DNA of 64,000 nucleotides from the NCBI RefSeq assembly GCF_001514215.1, contig NZ_KQ948861.1, positions 123,835 to 187,834 on the forward strand. Direction: 5' to 3'. Of the stretch, positions 38,908 to 48,074 are shown one piece after another. Position numbers and translations under genes: made by a program. Within the stretch, counting starts at the first letter, position 1; every line of letters begins with the position of its first letter. This DNA comes from Streptomyces bungoensis. GTDB taxonomy: Bacteria > Actinomycetota > Actinomycetes > Streptomycetales > Streptomycetaceae. Below the pieces are notes generated by a model. The model was not told where the DNA came from and searched no databases. It saw only the letters and a list, made by a program, of their open reading frames with translations.

Positions 38908-39242
38908 CCGAGCCGCGGCCGGCGTCGGCGGGAGGGGGCAGACCGGTCACCTGGGCGGCGCCTTCGGCTCGGTCCCGCCTGCCGATGCGGCGCCGGAGGC
39001 GACGCACCGGCAGGGCCGTACGGTGCCTGCTCGCGTCGGCCGTCGCACGGCGCCGGCCCTCGGGCACCGCGCGGTGCCGTCCGCCCGGCGCCCGTACTGC
39101 GCGCGCCGACGGAGCTGCCGGAGGGGCGGGCCGCGCCCGAAGGCGGCGGCCGTCCGGCCAGTCCCGCAGGCCCTTGAGCGTCCCCGCCCCCGCCTGCCGC
39201 GCCGCGCACCCGGCCGTGGCGAGGCGTCCTGGCCGGTGCCCG

Positions 39243-39350
39243 CCGGACCGCCGAGGCCCACGCATACGCCGCGCAGTTCGTCGACGACGACCGGCACCCC
39301 GCGGGCGGCGGCCTCGGGCAGCGGCTCGACCGCCAGGACCGGCGAACCCC
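39243..39350 (-). pseudogene. Possible gene remnant
   Basis: About 35 codons on the minus strand encode a sensible hydrophobic/charged pattern (SPVLAVEPLPEAAARG, then VPVVVDELRGVCVGLG) with third-position GC typical of genes. The sequence before and after is broken. I cannot name the family. Confidence 0.22.
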
Positions 39351-39445
39351 GCGACGGGGGGCCGCCACACAGGTTCGTTCCCCGCCGCCTCGCAGTGCCC
39401 CAGGGGACCGCCCGAGCCGCGGCACCGGGCCAGGCGGACCCTGTG

Positions 39446-39485
39446 ACGAGCAGGCGAGCAGACGAGCAGCCGAGGAGGCGAGCAG
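39446..39485. repeat. Five tandem octamers
   Basis: Five consecutive copies of (A/G/C)CGAGCAG, one with GAGGAG, directly follow one another. A short tandem repeat in non-coding sequence. Confidence 0.7.
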
Positions 39486-39677
39486 TCGTGGCCGCGTCCG
39501 CGGCCGCACCACGCCGCAGCGCCCGGCCGCAAGGTGCGGCACGGTTGCGAGCGGACCCCGTGACGCCCGGCGAGGAGTACCCGGTGTGGTCCGTCCGGCC
39601 CACCCCGGCGGGCGGAGGGCCGGGAGAGGCGGCGGAATGGGGATGTCCAGGAAGCGACCGACCGTGCCGGAGCCCCC

Positions 39678-41069
39678 GTGACCGAGCCGCCCGACCAGCG
39701 CCCGCCGGACCCCGACTCCGGCGGACCGGACCCGCGCCCCCCTGACCCGGAGCCCCGATCCCCGGCGGCCCCGGACGGGGGTGGCACGGCTTCCGGCGGC
39801 AGGGCCGGTGGTGCCGCGACCGGCAGCCGCATCGCACGCAACACCGCCTCCGCGGTGCTCATCGTGCTGACCTGCGTCCTCGTACCGGTCGCCCTGCTCG
39901 CCACCTGGGTGCACGACATCGTGCTCGACACCGACCGGTACGTCGCCACCGTGGCGCCCCTGTCCGGCGACCCCGCCGTGCAGGACGCGGCGGTGCACCG
40001 GATCACCGAGGCCGTGGGCGCCCGCGTGGACGGCCCCAAGGCCGCCGACGAGATGGCCTCCTGGCTGCAGTCCCAGGGCCTGCCGCCCCTGGCCGCCGAC
40101 GCGGTCAGACGCCTGGGACCGCAGATCGACGCGGCCGTGGACCAGGCGGTGACCAAGGTCGCCACCCGCGTCGTGACCAGCGACGCCTTCACGACCGTGT
40201 GGCGGGACGCCAACCGCGCCGCCCACAACGCCGTCGTGCACGCCCTGACCGGCCAGGGACGCGGGGCGGTCCAGGTCACCGACGGCACGGTCACCCTGGA
40301 CATCGGCACGGCCGTCGAGCGGGTCAAGAAGGAACTGGTCGACGCCGGCCTGAAACCCGCGGCCAACATCCCGCAGGTGAACAAGCAGTTCGTGCTGTTC
40401 CACTCCGACCAGCTCGCCAAGTACCGCAAGGCCGCCCACCTGCTCGACATCGTCGGGAACTGGCTGCCGGTGCTGGTCGCCGTGCTCGGCACCGCCGGGG
40501 TCCTCCTGGCCCACCGGCGGCGCCGGGCGCTGGCCCGCACCGCCCTGGGGGCGGCCTTCGCCTGCCTCGTGGTGGCCGTCGCGCTGATCGTGGCCCGCGG
40601 CTACTACCTCGACCACCTGCCCGCCCAGGTGCAGTCCAAGTCCGCCGCCGCCGCCGTCTTCGACGCCCTGGTCCGCTTCCTGCGGGTCAGCCTGCGGACG
40701 GCCATCGTGCTGGGCGTGGTCATCGCGCTGGGCGTCTACCTGATCGGGCCGGGCCGGCTGCCCGTGGCCCTGCGCGGCGCGTCCGACCGTACGGCGGACT
40801 CGGCTGCGCGCTGGGCGGCAGGGCACCACGTCAGCGCCGGGCGGGCGGGCGCGTGGGCGCTGGCCTACCGCCGGGCGGTCACCATCGCCGTGCTGCTCGT
40901 CATCGCGCTCGTCTTCGCGCTCTGGAACCATCCGACGGTGCTCACCGTCCTGCTGCTGGTCCTCGTGCTGCTCGCCGTCCTGGCGGTGCTCGCCCTGCTG
41001 GCGGCCGGCGGCCGCGTCCAGCTGAAAACGGCGCGCAAGCCGCCTGACGCGCCGCCCGGTCAGAGCTGA
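39678..41069 (+). CDS. Multi-pass membrane protein of unknown function
   Basis: 463 residues. A Pro/Asp-rich cytoplasmic N-terminus (1-50) precedes one membrane helix (about 56-78). An extracytoplasmic domain of about 190 residues with many Val/Ala/Asp ('DTDRYVATVAPLSGDPAVQDAAVHRIT' is split over two short helices) follows, then about four to five more helices (270-450). This layout is common in actinobacterial integral membrane proteins without an assigned role. The start is GTG 39678, with GGAG upstream. I cannot assign a function. Confidence 0.78.
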   Translation: MTEPPDQRPPDPDSGGPDPRPPDPEPRSPAAPDGGGTASGGRAGGAATGSRIARNTASAVLIVLTCVLVPVALLATWVHDIVLDTDRYVATVAPLSGDPAVQDAAVHRITEAVGARVDGPKAADEMASWLQSQGLPPLAADAVRRLGPQIDAAVDQAVTKVATRVVTSDAFTTVWRDANRAAHNAVVHALTGQGRGAVQVTDGTVTLDIGTAVERVKKELVDAGLKPAANIPQVNKQFVLFHSDQLAKYRKAAHLLDIVGNWLPVLVAVLGTAGVLLAHRRRRALARTALGAAFACLVVAVALIVARGYYLDHLPAQVQSKSAAAAVFDALVRFLRVSLRTAIVLGVVIALGVYLIGPGRLPVALRGASDRTADSAARWAAGHHVSAGRAGAWALAYRRAVTIAVLLVIALVFALWNHPTVLTVLLLVLVLLAVLAVLALLAAGGRVQLKTARKPPDAPPGQS

Positions 41070-41080
41070 CCGGGCGGCGC
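41049..41080. terminator. Perfect 15-bp hairpin over the stop codon
   Basis: GCGCCGCCCGGTCAG (41049-41063) pairs with 41066-41080 around a two-base loop. The TGA stop codon (41067-41069) is within the right arm. It isolates the membrane protein gene from the LuxR gene 57 bases downstream. Confidence 0.72.
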
Positions 41081-41125
41081 ACCACCGGAACTGCGGGGTG
41101 GCGCGAAGGCTGCGATGCTGATCGA

Positions 41126-43837
41126 GTGGAGCGTCTTTCGCAGCCTGCCGGAGCGCCGGGTGAGCCCTCCACCAGCGCAGGCGCCGAGAACCCGCGAGGA
41201 CCGACCTCCCCGTACGTCGATCCGCTGGGCGAGCCGTTTCTGCACACACGGTTCGTCCCGCCCGCCAGGCCGGCCACCTTCCTGCGCCGCCCTCGGCTCG
41301 CCGCGCACCTCGACCAGGCTCTGGACACGCCCCTGACGATGGTCAACGGCTCGGCCGGGGCGGGAAAGACCCTGCTGGTCGCGGACTGGGCCGCGCGGCT
41401 CGGGCAGCCGGTCGCCTGGTTCACCGACGAGGCCGGGGACCAGGGCGCGGGCACCTTCTGGGCGTACGTCCTGCACGCCCTGCGGCTCGCCGGGGTACCG
41501 CTGTCCGCGCGGGTCGGCTGCCCGGCGGACGCCGGCCGCGTCGACCACGGGCTGCTGGCCCGCCTCGCCGCCGAACTGAGCGAACTGGAACGGCCCGTAC
41601 TGCTCGTGCTCGACGAGTTCGACCGCCAGCCCGCCCGGCAGGTCGCGGAGGACCTGGAGTTCGTCCTGCACCACGCGGCGCCGGGCCTGCGGCTGGTCCT
41701 CGTCACCCGTACGGAACCGTTGCTGCCCCTGCACCGCTACCGGGCGGCGGGCGCCATCACCGAGATCCGGGACGCCGAGCTGGCCTTCACCCCCGGCGAG
41801 GCGGCCGCCCTGCTGGACCGGCACGAGCTGCGGCTGCCGGACGACGCGGTACGCGCCCTGGTGGAGCGCACCCGGGGCTGGGCGGCCGGGCTGCGCCTGT
41901 GCGCCCTGGCCGCCCGGGAGAGCGGCGACCCGGAGGCGTACCTGCGGGAGTTCGAGGCCGGCCGGAGCACGATCGCCGACTTCCTGCTCGCCGAGGTGCT
42001 GAAACGGCAGCCCGCCGGGACCCAGGACCTGCTGCTGCGCGTCAGTGTCGTGGACCGCTTCTGCCCGGGGCTGGTGCGGGCGCTGACGGGCCGCGACGGT
42101 CTCGAGCCGGTGCCGGCGGGGCTGCACCGGCAGAACGCGTTCGTCGAGGACCTCGGGCACTCCTGGTACCGGCTGCACCCGCTGTTCGCGGAGATCCTGC
42201 GGGCCCATCTGCGGGAGCGCGCACCGCACCTGGAGCCCGAGCTGCACCGGCGTGCCGCGCGGTGGCTGCGCGACTCCGGCGCGCTGCCGCGGGCACTGGC
42301 GCACAGCGCCGCCGCGCAGGACTGGGAGTTCGCCGCCGGGGCCCTCGTCGGCGACCTGGCGATCGGGCAGCTCTTCACCGGCCTGCGCGCCGACGACCTC
42401 GCCGGGCTCTTCGGCCGGATGGCGCCCGAGGCCGCGGGTACGGCGGCGGAACTGGTGCGGGCCGCCCACGAGCTGTCCCGGAACGACGTCGAGCGCGGGC
42501 TGAGCCATCTGCGCCGGGCGGAGGGCCGGCTGGCCGCGCAGCGGGCGCCCGGCGCCGCGGAGAGGCTGAGCTGTGTGCTGCTGGAGACCCTGGCGGCCCG
42601 GCTGACCGGTTCGCCCTGCCGCGCCGAGCGGGCCGTGGCCGCGGCCTCGGAACTGCGCCACGAGGTGCCGGCCCGGCTGCTGGAGGAGCATCCCGAGCTC
42701 CTCGCGCTGCTGCTCACCCACCTGGGCTCGGCACGGGTGTGGGCGGGCAGCTTCGACGCGGCGCGCGCCGCCCTGTCCGAGGTCGTCGGGCACCCCGGCG
42801 GCCCGGCGACGGCGCTGCCCCGCCAGGACTGCCTCGCTCACCTCGCGCTGATCGACTACCTGGAGGGCCGGCTCGAGAGCGCGGAGCGCGAGGCGCTGGC
42901 GGCGAAGGCCGAGACGGAACGCTTTGGTCTCGGCCGGCCCGCCGGGGCGGCGCTCGGGCGGCTGGTGCTGGCCGCCGTGGCCGTCGAGCGCGACGAACTC
43001 GACCAGGCCGAGGCCCTCCTCGCGGAGGCCGCCGCGTGCGGCCCGGCCGCGCCCGACCCGGTGACGGCGGCCGGCCGGTCCCTCGCGACGGCGCGGCTGC
43101 TGCTGGCGCGGGGCGACCCGCAGGCCGCCCTGGAGGCCGCCGCGCCCGCCGTCACGGTGCACGTCGCCTCGCCCTGGGCCGAGCTCGGCTCCGCGCTGGT
43201 CGCCTCCGCCGCCCATCTGGCCGAGGGCCGGCCCGACACCGCGCTGAAGGTCCTGGAGCACGTGCCCCACGGCGGCGAGCCGGAGTGCACGGCCGGCCTC
43301 GCCTGGGCGCGGCTCGCCGCCGGCGACCGCGACGCGGCGATCGGCCTGGTCGACCGCCTGGGGCCGCCGGGCCTCACCGGGACGGGGGTGAGCGTGCGCG
43401 CCGCGCTCGTGCGGGCCCGCGTCGCCGAGGAGGCCGGGGACGTCGCCACCGCCCGCAAGCTGCTCGCCCGGGCCCTGCTGGAGGGCCGCCGGGAGCGGCT
43501 GCGGCGCCCCTTCCTCGACGCCGGCCCGGGCATCCGCCGCCTGGTGGACACCCCGCCGTTGCAGAGCCTGGCCGCGGGCTGGCTCACCCCGGGCGGTCCC
43601 CGCCCGCGTGACGGTGGCGCCGCCGAGCCCGGCCCTCTGGTCGTCGAGGAGCTGAGCGGACGCGAACGCGAGGTGGTGCGGTGCCTGGGGCAGCTGATGA
43701 CCACGGAGGAGATCGCCGCGGACCTGTACGTCTCGGTCAACACGGTGAAGACCCATCTCAAGAGCGCCTACCGGAAACTCGGCGTGAGCCGGCGCGGCGA
43801 GGCGGTGCGGCAGGCCCGTGCGCGCGGACTGCTGTGA
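41126..43837 (+). CDS. LuxR-family (LAL/MalT-type) transcriptional activator
   Basis: 903 residues. A P-loop NTPase domain begins at about 65 with NGSAGAGKT and a Walker B LLVLDEFD. A tetratricopeptide-like helical region (about 330-820) and a C-terminal LuxR helix-turn-helix (LSGREREVVRCLGQLMTTEEIA, then VNTVKTHLKSAYRKL) follow. MalT-type activators bind ATP and an inducer, oligomerise and activate transcription. GTG 41126 is used; the first 40 residues are disordered. No clear target lies beside it; the small stress genes downstream are on the same strand and might be under its control. Confidence 0.9.
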   Translation: MERLSQPAGAPGEPSTSAGAENPRGPTSPYVDPLGEPFLHTRFVPPARPATFLRRPRLAAHLDQALDTPLTMVNGSAGAGKTLLVADWAARLGQPVAWFTDEAGDQGAGTFWAYVLHALRLAGVPLSARVGCPADAGRVDHGLLARLAAELSELERPVLLVLDEFDRQPARQVAEDLEFVLHHAAPGLRLVLVTRTEPLLPLHRYRAAGAITEIRDAELAFTPGEAAALLDRHELRLPDDAVRALVERTRGWAAGLRLCALAARESGDPEAYLREFEAGRSTIADFLLAEVLKRQPAGTQDLLLRVSVVDRFCPGLVRALTGRDGLEPVPAGLHRQNAFVEDLGHSWYRLHPLFAEILRAHLRERAPHLEPELHRRAARWLRDSGALPRALAHSAAAQDWEFAAGALVGDLAIGQLFTGLRADDLAGLFGRMAPEAAGTAAELVRAAHELSRNDVERGLSHLRRAEGRLAAQRAPGAAERLSCVLLETLAARLTGSPCRAERAVAAASELRHEVPARLLEEHPELLALLLTHLGSARVWAGSFDAARAALSEVVGHPGGPATALPRQDCLAHLALIDYLEGRLESAEREALAAKAETERFGLGRPAGAALGRLVLAAVAVERDELDQAEALLAEAAACGPAAPDPVTAAGRSLATARLLLARGDPQAALEAAAPAVTVHVASPWAELGSALVASAAHLAEGRPDTALKVLEHVPHGGEPECTAGLAWARLAAGDRDAAIGLVDRLGPPGLTGTGVSVRAALVRARVAEEAGDVATARKLLARALLEGRRERLRRPFLDAGPGIRRLVDTPPLQSLAAGWLTPGGPRPRDGGAAEPGPLVVEELSGREREVVRCLGQLMTTEEIAADLYVSVNTVKTHLKSAYRKLGVSRRGEAVRQARARGLL

Positions 43838-43884
43838 CCTGCGGCCGGGTGACGCGCCATCGGTCGTCCGCCGGATCGGCCGGT

Positions 43885-43904
43885 TCACCTGCGCCGGGTG
43901 AGGC
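43885..43904. promoter_or_regulatory. Dyad TCACCtGCGCCGGGTGAGGC, copy 1
   Basis: The 20-base element contains a TCACC...GGGTGA dyad. It lies about 67 bases upstream of the small gene at 43971 and recurs at 44843-44862 upstream of another gene of this group. Confidence 0.45.
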
Positions 43905-43970
43905 GGCGCGCCGCCGGGCCCGGCAGGATCGCAGCCGAGACCGCAGCAGACCCGCGGCGGGAGACGGCAC

Positions 43971-44168
43971 ATGCGCTACGAGATCCGCGTCGAAGGACAC
44001 ATGTCGGAGACGCTGACCAAGGCGTTCCCCGAGCTGGACCACGTGGTGATGTCCGGGCAGACGGTCCTGTTCGGCCAGGTCGTCGACGAGGCGCACCTCT
44101 ACGGGCTGCTGAACCGCTGCCAGTCGCTCGGGCTGCGGGTCGTCGAGATGCGGCAGCTGCCCGAGTGA
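43971..44168 (+). CDS. Small conserved hypothetical protein
   Basis: 65 residues (MRYEIRVEGHMSETL... ending MRQLPE), soluble, with a beta-alpha-beta feel and a short DHVVMSGQTVLFGQVVDEAHL core. The ATG has GGGAGA upstream. It resembles small stand-alone proteins found beside actinobacterial stress genes, but I cannot name a family. It lies 17 bases upstream of the HdeD-like gene and is probably co-transcribed with it. Confidence 0.75.
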   Translation: MRYEIRVEGHMSETLTKAFPELDHVVMSGQTVLFGQVVDEAHLYGLLNRCQSLGLRVVEMRQLPE

Positions 44169-44185
44169 CTCCCCTGGGAGGACCC

Positions 44186-44833
44186 ATGACCGAGTCGCGC
44201 GGTCCGGCACCCGGTGCCGGTCCGAGACACATGCCCGGCGGGGCGGCCGCCGGCCCCGCGGATCCCATGGCGGCGATCGCCGGCTCGTGGATCTGGTTCC
44301 TGCTGTCGGCGCTCGTCACCCTCGTGCCGGGCGTGCTCATCCTCGTCTGGCCGGACGAGACGCTGCACGTCCTGGCCGTCGCGATCGGCCTGTACCTGCT
44401 GCTGACCGGGGCTCTGCGGTTCGTCACGGCCTTCGCCCGGGGCGGCGCCGGGGAGCGGGTCGTCGGACTGCTGCTCGCCGTGGTGTTCGTCGTGGCCGGT
44501 GTGCTCTGCCTGCGCAACCCGCTGCAGACCGTCACCGCCCTGTCGATCATCGTGGGGCTGGTCTGGCTGGTGTCCGGGATCCTCACCCTGTACACGGCGC
44601 TGGCGGCCGAGAACCTGCCCCACCGGGGCCTGGTCCTCGGGGCCGCGCTGCTCGGCATCGTCGCCGGGATCCTGGTGCTGGCGCTGCCCACCGAGTCGGC
44701 GCGGGCCCTGACCCGGCTGCTGGGCCTGTGGCTGGTGCTGCTGGGCCTGGTCGAACTGGGGGTCGCGTTCGCGTGGCGGGCCGCGACGCGCAGGGCGGAC
44801 CGGCAGGCGAGCACCACCGGCCCGGCGTACTGA
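44186..44833 (+). CDS. HdeD/DUF308-family membrane protein
   Basis: 215 residues with six predicted helices in three similar pairs, the usual HdeD layout ('GVLILVWPDETLHVLAVAIGLYLL' is the first repeat, 'GVLCLRNPLQTVTALSIIVGL' the second, 'GILVLALPTESARALTRLLGL' the third). The ATG has GGGAGG five bases upstream. E. coli HdeD takes part in acid resistance at high density; the actinobacterial role is unknown. It forms a run with a PLDc_N/SHOCT protein and a DUF7144-like protein. Confidence 0.85.
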   Translation: MTESRGPAPGAGPRHMPGGAAAGPADPMAAIAGSWIWFLLSALVTLVPGVLILVWPDETLHVLAVAIGLYLLLTGALRFVTAFARGGAGERVVGLLLAVVFVVAGVLCLRNPLQTVTALSIIVGLVWLVSGILTLYTALAAENLPHRGLVLGAALLGIVAGILVLALPTESARALTRLLGLWLVLLGLVELGVAFAWRAATRRADRQASTTGPAY

Positions 44834-44842
44834 GCACCACGC

Positions 44843-44862
44843 TCACCCGCGCCGGGTGAGGC
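44843..44862. promoter_or_regulatory. Dyad TCACCcGCGCCGGGTGAGGC, copy 2
   Basis: Identical to 43885-43904 except one base. It lies about 80 bases upstream of the PLDc_N/SHOCT gene (44942). A shared regulator, or a short bidirectional hairpin, is possible. Confidence 0.45.
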
Positions 44863-44941
44863 CGGCCCCGCCTCGCCGTGTGCACGCTGAGAACCGCAGC
44901 GACCGGTCCGACCGGCCGGCGCTCCCGGACGGAGGAGAGAC

Positions 44942-45421
44942 ATGAGCGCGCAGACCTACCTCGCCTACGACTACCCCCTGCTGAGCGCCTTCTGGACCAT
45001 GCTGGTGTTCTTCCTGTGGATCATGTGGTTCGTCCTGCTGTTCAAGGTCGTCGTCGACATCTTCCGCGACGACGGGATGAACGGATGGGCCAAGGCCGGC
45101 TGGACGCTCTTCGTGATCGTGCTGCCCTTCCTCGGCGTCCTCGTCTACCTGATCGCCCGCGGCAAGGGCATGGGGGAACGGGAGGTCGCCCAGGCACGCG
45201 CCCAGCAGGAGGCCTTCGACTCCTACGTCCGGGAGACCGCGAAGGCCGGTGCCCCGGCCAGCAGCGCCGACGAACTCGCCAAGCTGTCCGCGATGCGGGC
45301 CCGCGGCGACATCGACGACGACGAGTTCCGCCGGGCGAAGGACCTCGTCCTGAGCGGGACCGGTGCCACGCGGCCGTCCGCACGGCAGACCGGCTCCATG
45401 CCGACCACGCCCGAACGCTGA
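44942..45421 (+). CDS. PLDc_N/SHOCT-domain membrane protein
   Basis: 159 residues. Two membrane helices (about 17-40 and 52-72), the second pair with the PLDc_N-type 'FVIVLPFLGVLVYLIARGKGM', are followed by a helical cytoplasmic tail. A SHOCT motif (ADELAKLSAMRARGDIDDDEF) lies at about 107-130. Such proteins are abundant in actinobacteria and are thought to assist oligomerisation or membrane stress response. The ATG has GGAGGAG upstream. Confidence 0.85.
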   Translation: MSAQTYLAYDYPLLSAFWTMLVFFLWIMWFVLLFKVVVDIFRDDGMNGWAKAGWTLFVIVLPFLGVLVYLIARGKGMGEREVAQARAQQEAFDSYVRETAKAGAPASSADELAKLSAMRARGDIDDDEFRRAKDLVLSGTGATRPSARQTGSMPTTPER

Positions 45422-45470
45422 ACCGCCCGAACGCCGAACCCCGCCTACGACACCGAATCGAGGCACCCGT

Positions 45471-45908
45471 ATGACCGCGTCGCACCCGCACCCGACACAC
45501 GTCTATCCGCGCTCCGCCAAGCAGCAGTGGGCCGCCGGCCTGACCGGGTTCGCCGGCGTGATGCTCCTGATCGCCGGACTGCTCAGCCTGTTCCGCGGCA
45601 TCATGGGCATCGCCCAGGACGACGTCTTCGTCACGACACCGAACTACGTCTTCAAGTTCGACCTCACCGGCTGGGGCTGGATCCACCTGGCCCTCGGCAT
45701 CGTCGCCATCGCCGTCAGCTTCGGCCTGTTCGCCCCGTCGACGTGGGCGCGCGTCGCCGGGGTGGCCATCGCCGGGCTCGTCATCATCGCCAACTTCCTG
45801 TCCCTGCCGTACTACCCGGTGTGGTCGGTCGTGATGATCGCGCTGTCCGGCTTCATCATCTGGGCCCTGTGCGTGGTCAGGCCGGAGGGCTCCACCGAGA
45901 CCGGTTAG
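45471..45908 (+). CDS. DUF7144-family membrane protein
   Basis: 145 residues with four membrane helices. The segment YVFKFDLTGWGWIHLALGI is characteristic of the family. ATG 45471 has a GAGG sequence nearby; the open frame extends back into the preceding gene without a good start. No function is known. It forms the end of the run of small stress-related membrane proteins, and a pseudogene converges on it. Confidence 0.82.
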   Translation: MTASHPHPTHVYPRSAKQQWAAGLTGFAGVMLLIAGLLSLFRGIMGIAQDDVFVTTPNYVFKFDLTGWGWIHLALGIVAIAVSFGLFAPSTWARVAGVAIAGLVIIANFLSLPYYPVWSVVMIALSGFIIWALCVVRPEGSTETG

Positions 45909-45909
45909 C

Positions 45910-47791
45910 TCAGCACCTGCGCAGCCGCAGGGTCGTCAGCTCGAACGGGCGCAGCCGCACGGTGAGACGGTCACCGTCCCGCACCGGCGGCTCGCGCCCG
46001 TCCAGCGGCCGTTCCAGCAGGTCCGTGACGGTGACGTCCGCGACGCGGAACCCGGCCGTCAGGGCCGCCCGGGCCCGGCCGCCGTGGGCCTCGTGGAAGC
46101 GGACCACCACGTCGCCGCTGCCGTCGTCGGCCAGTTTCACGACGGTCACGACGACCGCGTCGCCGTCCACGGCGACCAGCGGCGGGACGTCACCTGCTCC
46201 GGTCGTACGCCGCTCCGGCAGGTTGATCCGCCACCCCTCGCGGACCGCGTCGGCGATGCCGGCGCCCGGGATCAGGGCGTGCCGGAAGCGGTGGACGCCC
46301 TGGTCGGTCTCGGGGTCGGGGAAGCGGGGGCGCGCAGCAGGGAGACGCGCACGGTGGTGGTCGTGCCGCGGGTGCGGACCGTGCGGGTCACGTCGTGGCC
46401 GTACGTCGAGTCGTTGACGACCGCCACGCCCCAGCCGGGCTCCTCCAGGTGGACGAAGCGGTGGTTGCACGCCTCGAACCGGGCCGCCTCCCAGGAGGTG
46501 TTGGTGTGCGTGGGCCGGAAGACGTGCCCGAACTGGGTCTCGGACGCGTACCGTTCCGCGTGCAGGTCGAGCGGGAACGCCAGTTTCAGGAACTTCTCCG
46601 TCTCGTGCCAGTCGACCTCGGTGTCGATGACCAGCCGGCGCTCCCCCGGCGGCAGGGACAGCACCTGGGTGACCCGGGAGGCGCCGAAGGACCGCACGAT
46701 CCGCACCGAGGCGCCGTCCTCGCCCGGTGTCACCGCGTCGGCGTCCGTGAGGTCGGTGACCGTGTTCCGGTAGAACCGGTCCACGTCCCAGGCGTCCCAC
46801 CTGTTCGGCAGGTCGGGGTGCAGCTGCAGGAGGTTCGCGGCGCCACCGGGCGCGATCGTCTCGCGGTCGGCCCCGACGTCGTACGCGGAGACGACGAGGC
46901 CGCGGGAGTCGATCTCCACACGGAGGACGCCGTCGTCGAGGAAGAACCGCTTTCCGTGCACGAACTGACGGGCCATCGCCTCCGAGCCCGGCATGGTGGT
47001 GTCGGACTCCACCCACATGCCACCCGTCGGCACGAACCGCCCCTCGGCCACGGCCTTCCTCACCCGCGCCCACACCTCGGGCCGGTGCTCCTTGCCTTCA
47101 CGTCCTGCAAGTCGACGGCGTCGAGCGCCCGCTCCACCGCGCGCAGGATCTCCCAGCGGCGCGCGGAGTCCACCGGCAGCTCGGCCATCAGCTCACCGAG
47201 CACCTCCAGGTCCAGCACGAGCTGCCACACGGTCTCGTCGAAGACGGCGAGGTCCATGCGGGTGAGGGTGTACTGCGGCTCGCTCCCGGCGGTGTCCTTG
47301 TCGCCGAGCGGCGTGGGCCGGAACCGGAAGGGGTGGTGCTCGAGGACGACCGGGTTGGAGGCGGCCTCGACGTGCAGGCGGACCTCCTCGCCGCCCTGGA
47401 CGGGCGCGCCGACGCGGACCCACTGGTGCAGGGGGTGGAGGCCCTTCACGGGGGTGCCGTCGGGCCGGTAGACCAGTCCCTCGCACTGGAAGCCGGGCAG
47501 GTTCTCGTCGAAGCCCAGGTCGAGCAGCGCCTCGACGGTACGGCCCGCCCACCGCTCGGGCACGGTTCCGGTCACCCGGAACCAGCTGGTGCCCCAGGGG
47601 GCGCCCCAGCGGGCGCCCACCTCGATCGGCGCGGGCTCGGCCGCCAGCCCCTGCGCGACCGGCACCGGTTCGCCCGGCGCGTGCCAGACGGCGACCCGCA
47701 GCGGCACGGACTCGGGGTACACGGCGGGGCGGATGCGTTCGTCGAGGACGCGCCTGAGGCGGGCTTCGACCAGGTCGCGGTCGTCATGCAT
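45910..47791 (-). pseudogene. GH38 alpha-mannosidase, broken by deletions and a frameshift
   Basis: Three consecutive frames carry parts of one GH38 enzyme. From ATG 47791, the N-terminal domain runs about 230 codons to DAVDLQDV. It then changes frame near 47092-47100 into EHRPEVWARVRKAVAEGRF...MARQFVHGKRFFLDD, which is fused near 46935 to GVLRVEIDSRGLVVSAYDV of the C-terminal domain. Near 46326-46330 a five-G run lacks one base. After that, the last part (FPDPETDQGVHRFRHAL...) continues in a third frame to 45910. The remaining 1.88 kb is well short of the roughly 3 kb family length, and the HxDxAWLWP catalytic region is missing. It cannot make a working enzyme. Confidence 0.85.
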
Positions 47792-48074
47792 GCGGGGCTG
47801 CTCCCTGCGGGGTCGCGGGTGATGGCCAGGGGCGGGTGAGGGTGAGGGAAGTCGGGGCGTTGTGCAGCTCCCCCACGGCCCGCGGTCCGAATCATGCAAC
47901 CGCCGGACACGCAGGAGCAGTTCGGCGGCGGTGGCCGGCTCACCGGAGCCGGGTCGCCCGGCGTGCGCCGCGCGGACCGGCCGGCGGGCGGGCGCCGGGC
48001 TCTCGACGTGCGCCGTCCGACCGTGCACAGTTCTCCCTACGCGCCCCGTACCGACGAGTAGCCGAGGAGTGCCC

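Larger units (their letters stand above)
38908..39677. other. Long region without an intact gene
   Basis: 770 bases between the LMF-like gene and the next membrane protein gene. All long frames here give Arg/Pro/Ala-rich strings typical of non-coding high-GC DNA. An octamer repeat lies at 39446-39485. One short minus-strand stretch (about 39243-39350) reads like real protein and may be a gene remnant. Confidence 0.55.

Noticed and set aside
38799..41249. Minus-strand 816-codon frame
   Set aside because: Mirror of the membrane protein gene and of non-coding sequence; strings of Arg and His and no motifs.
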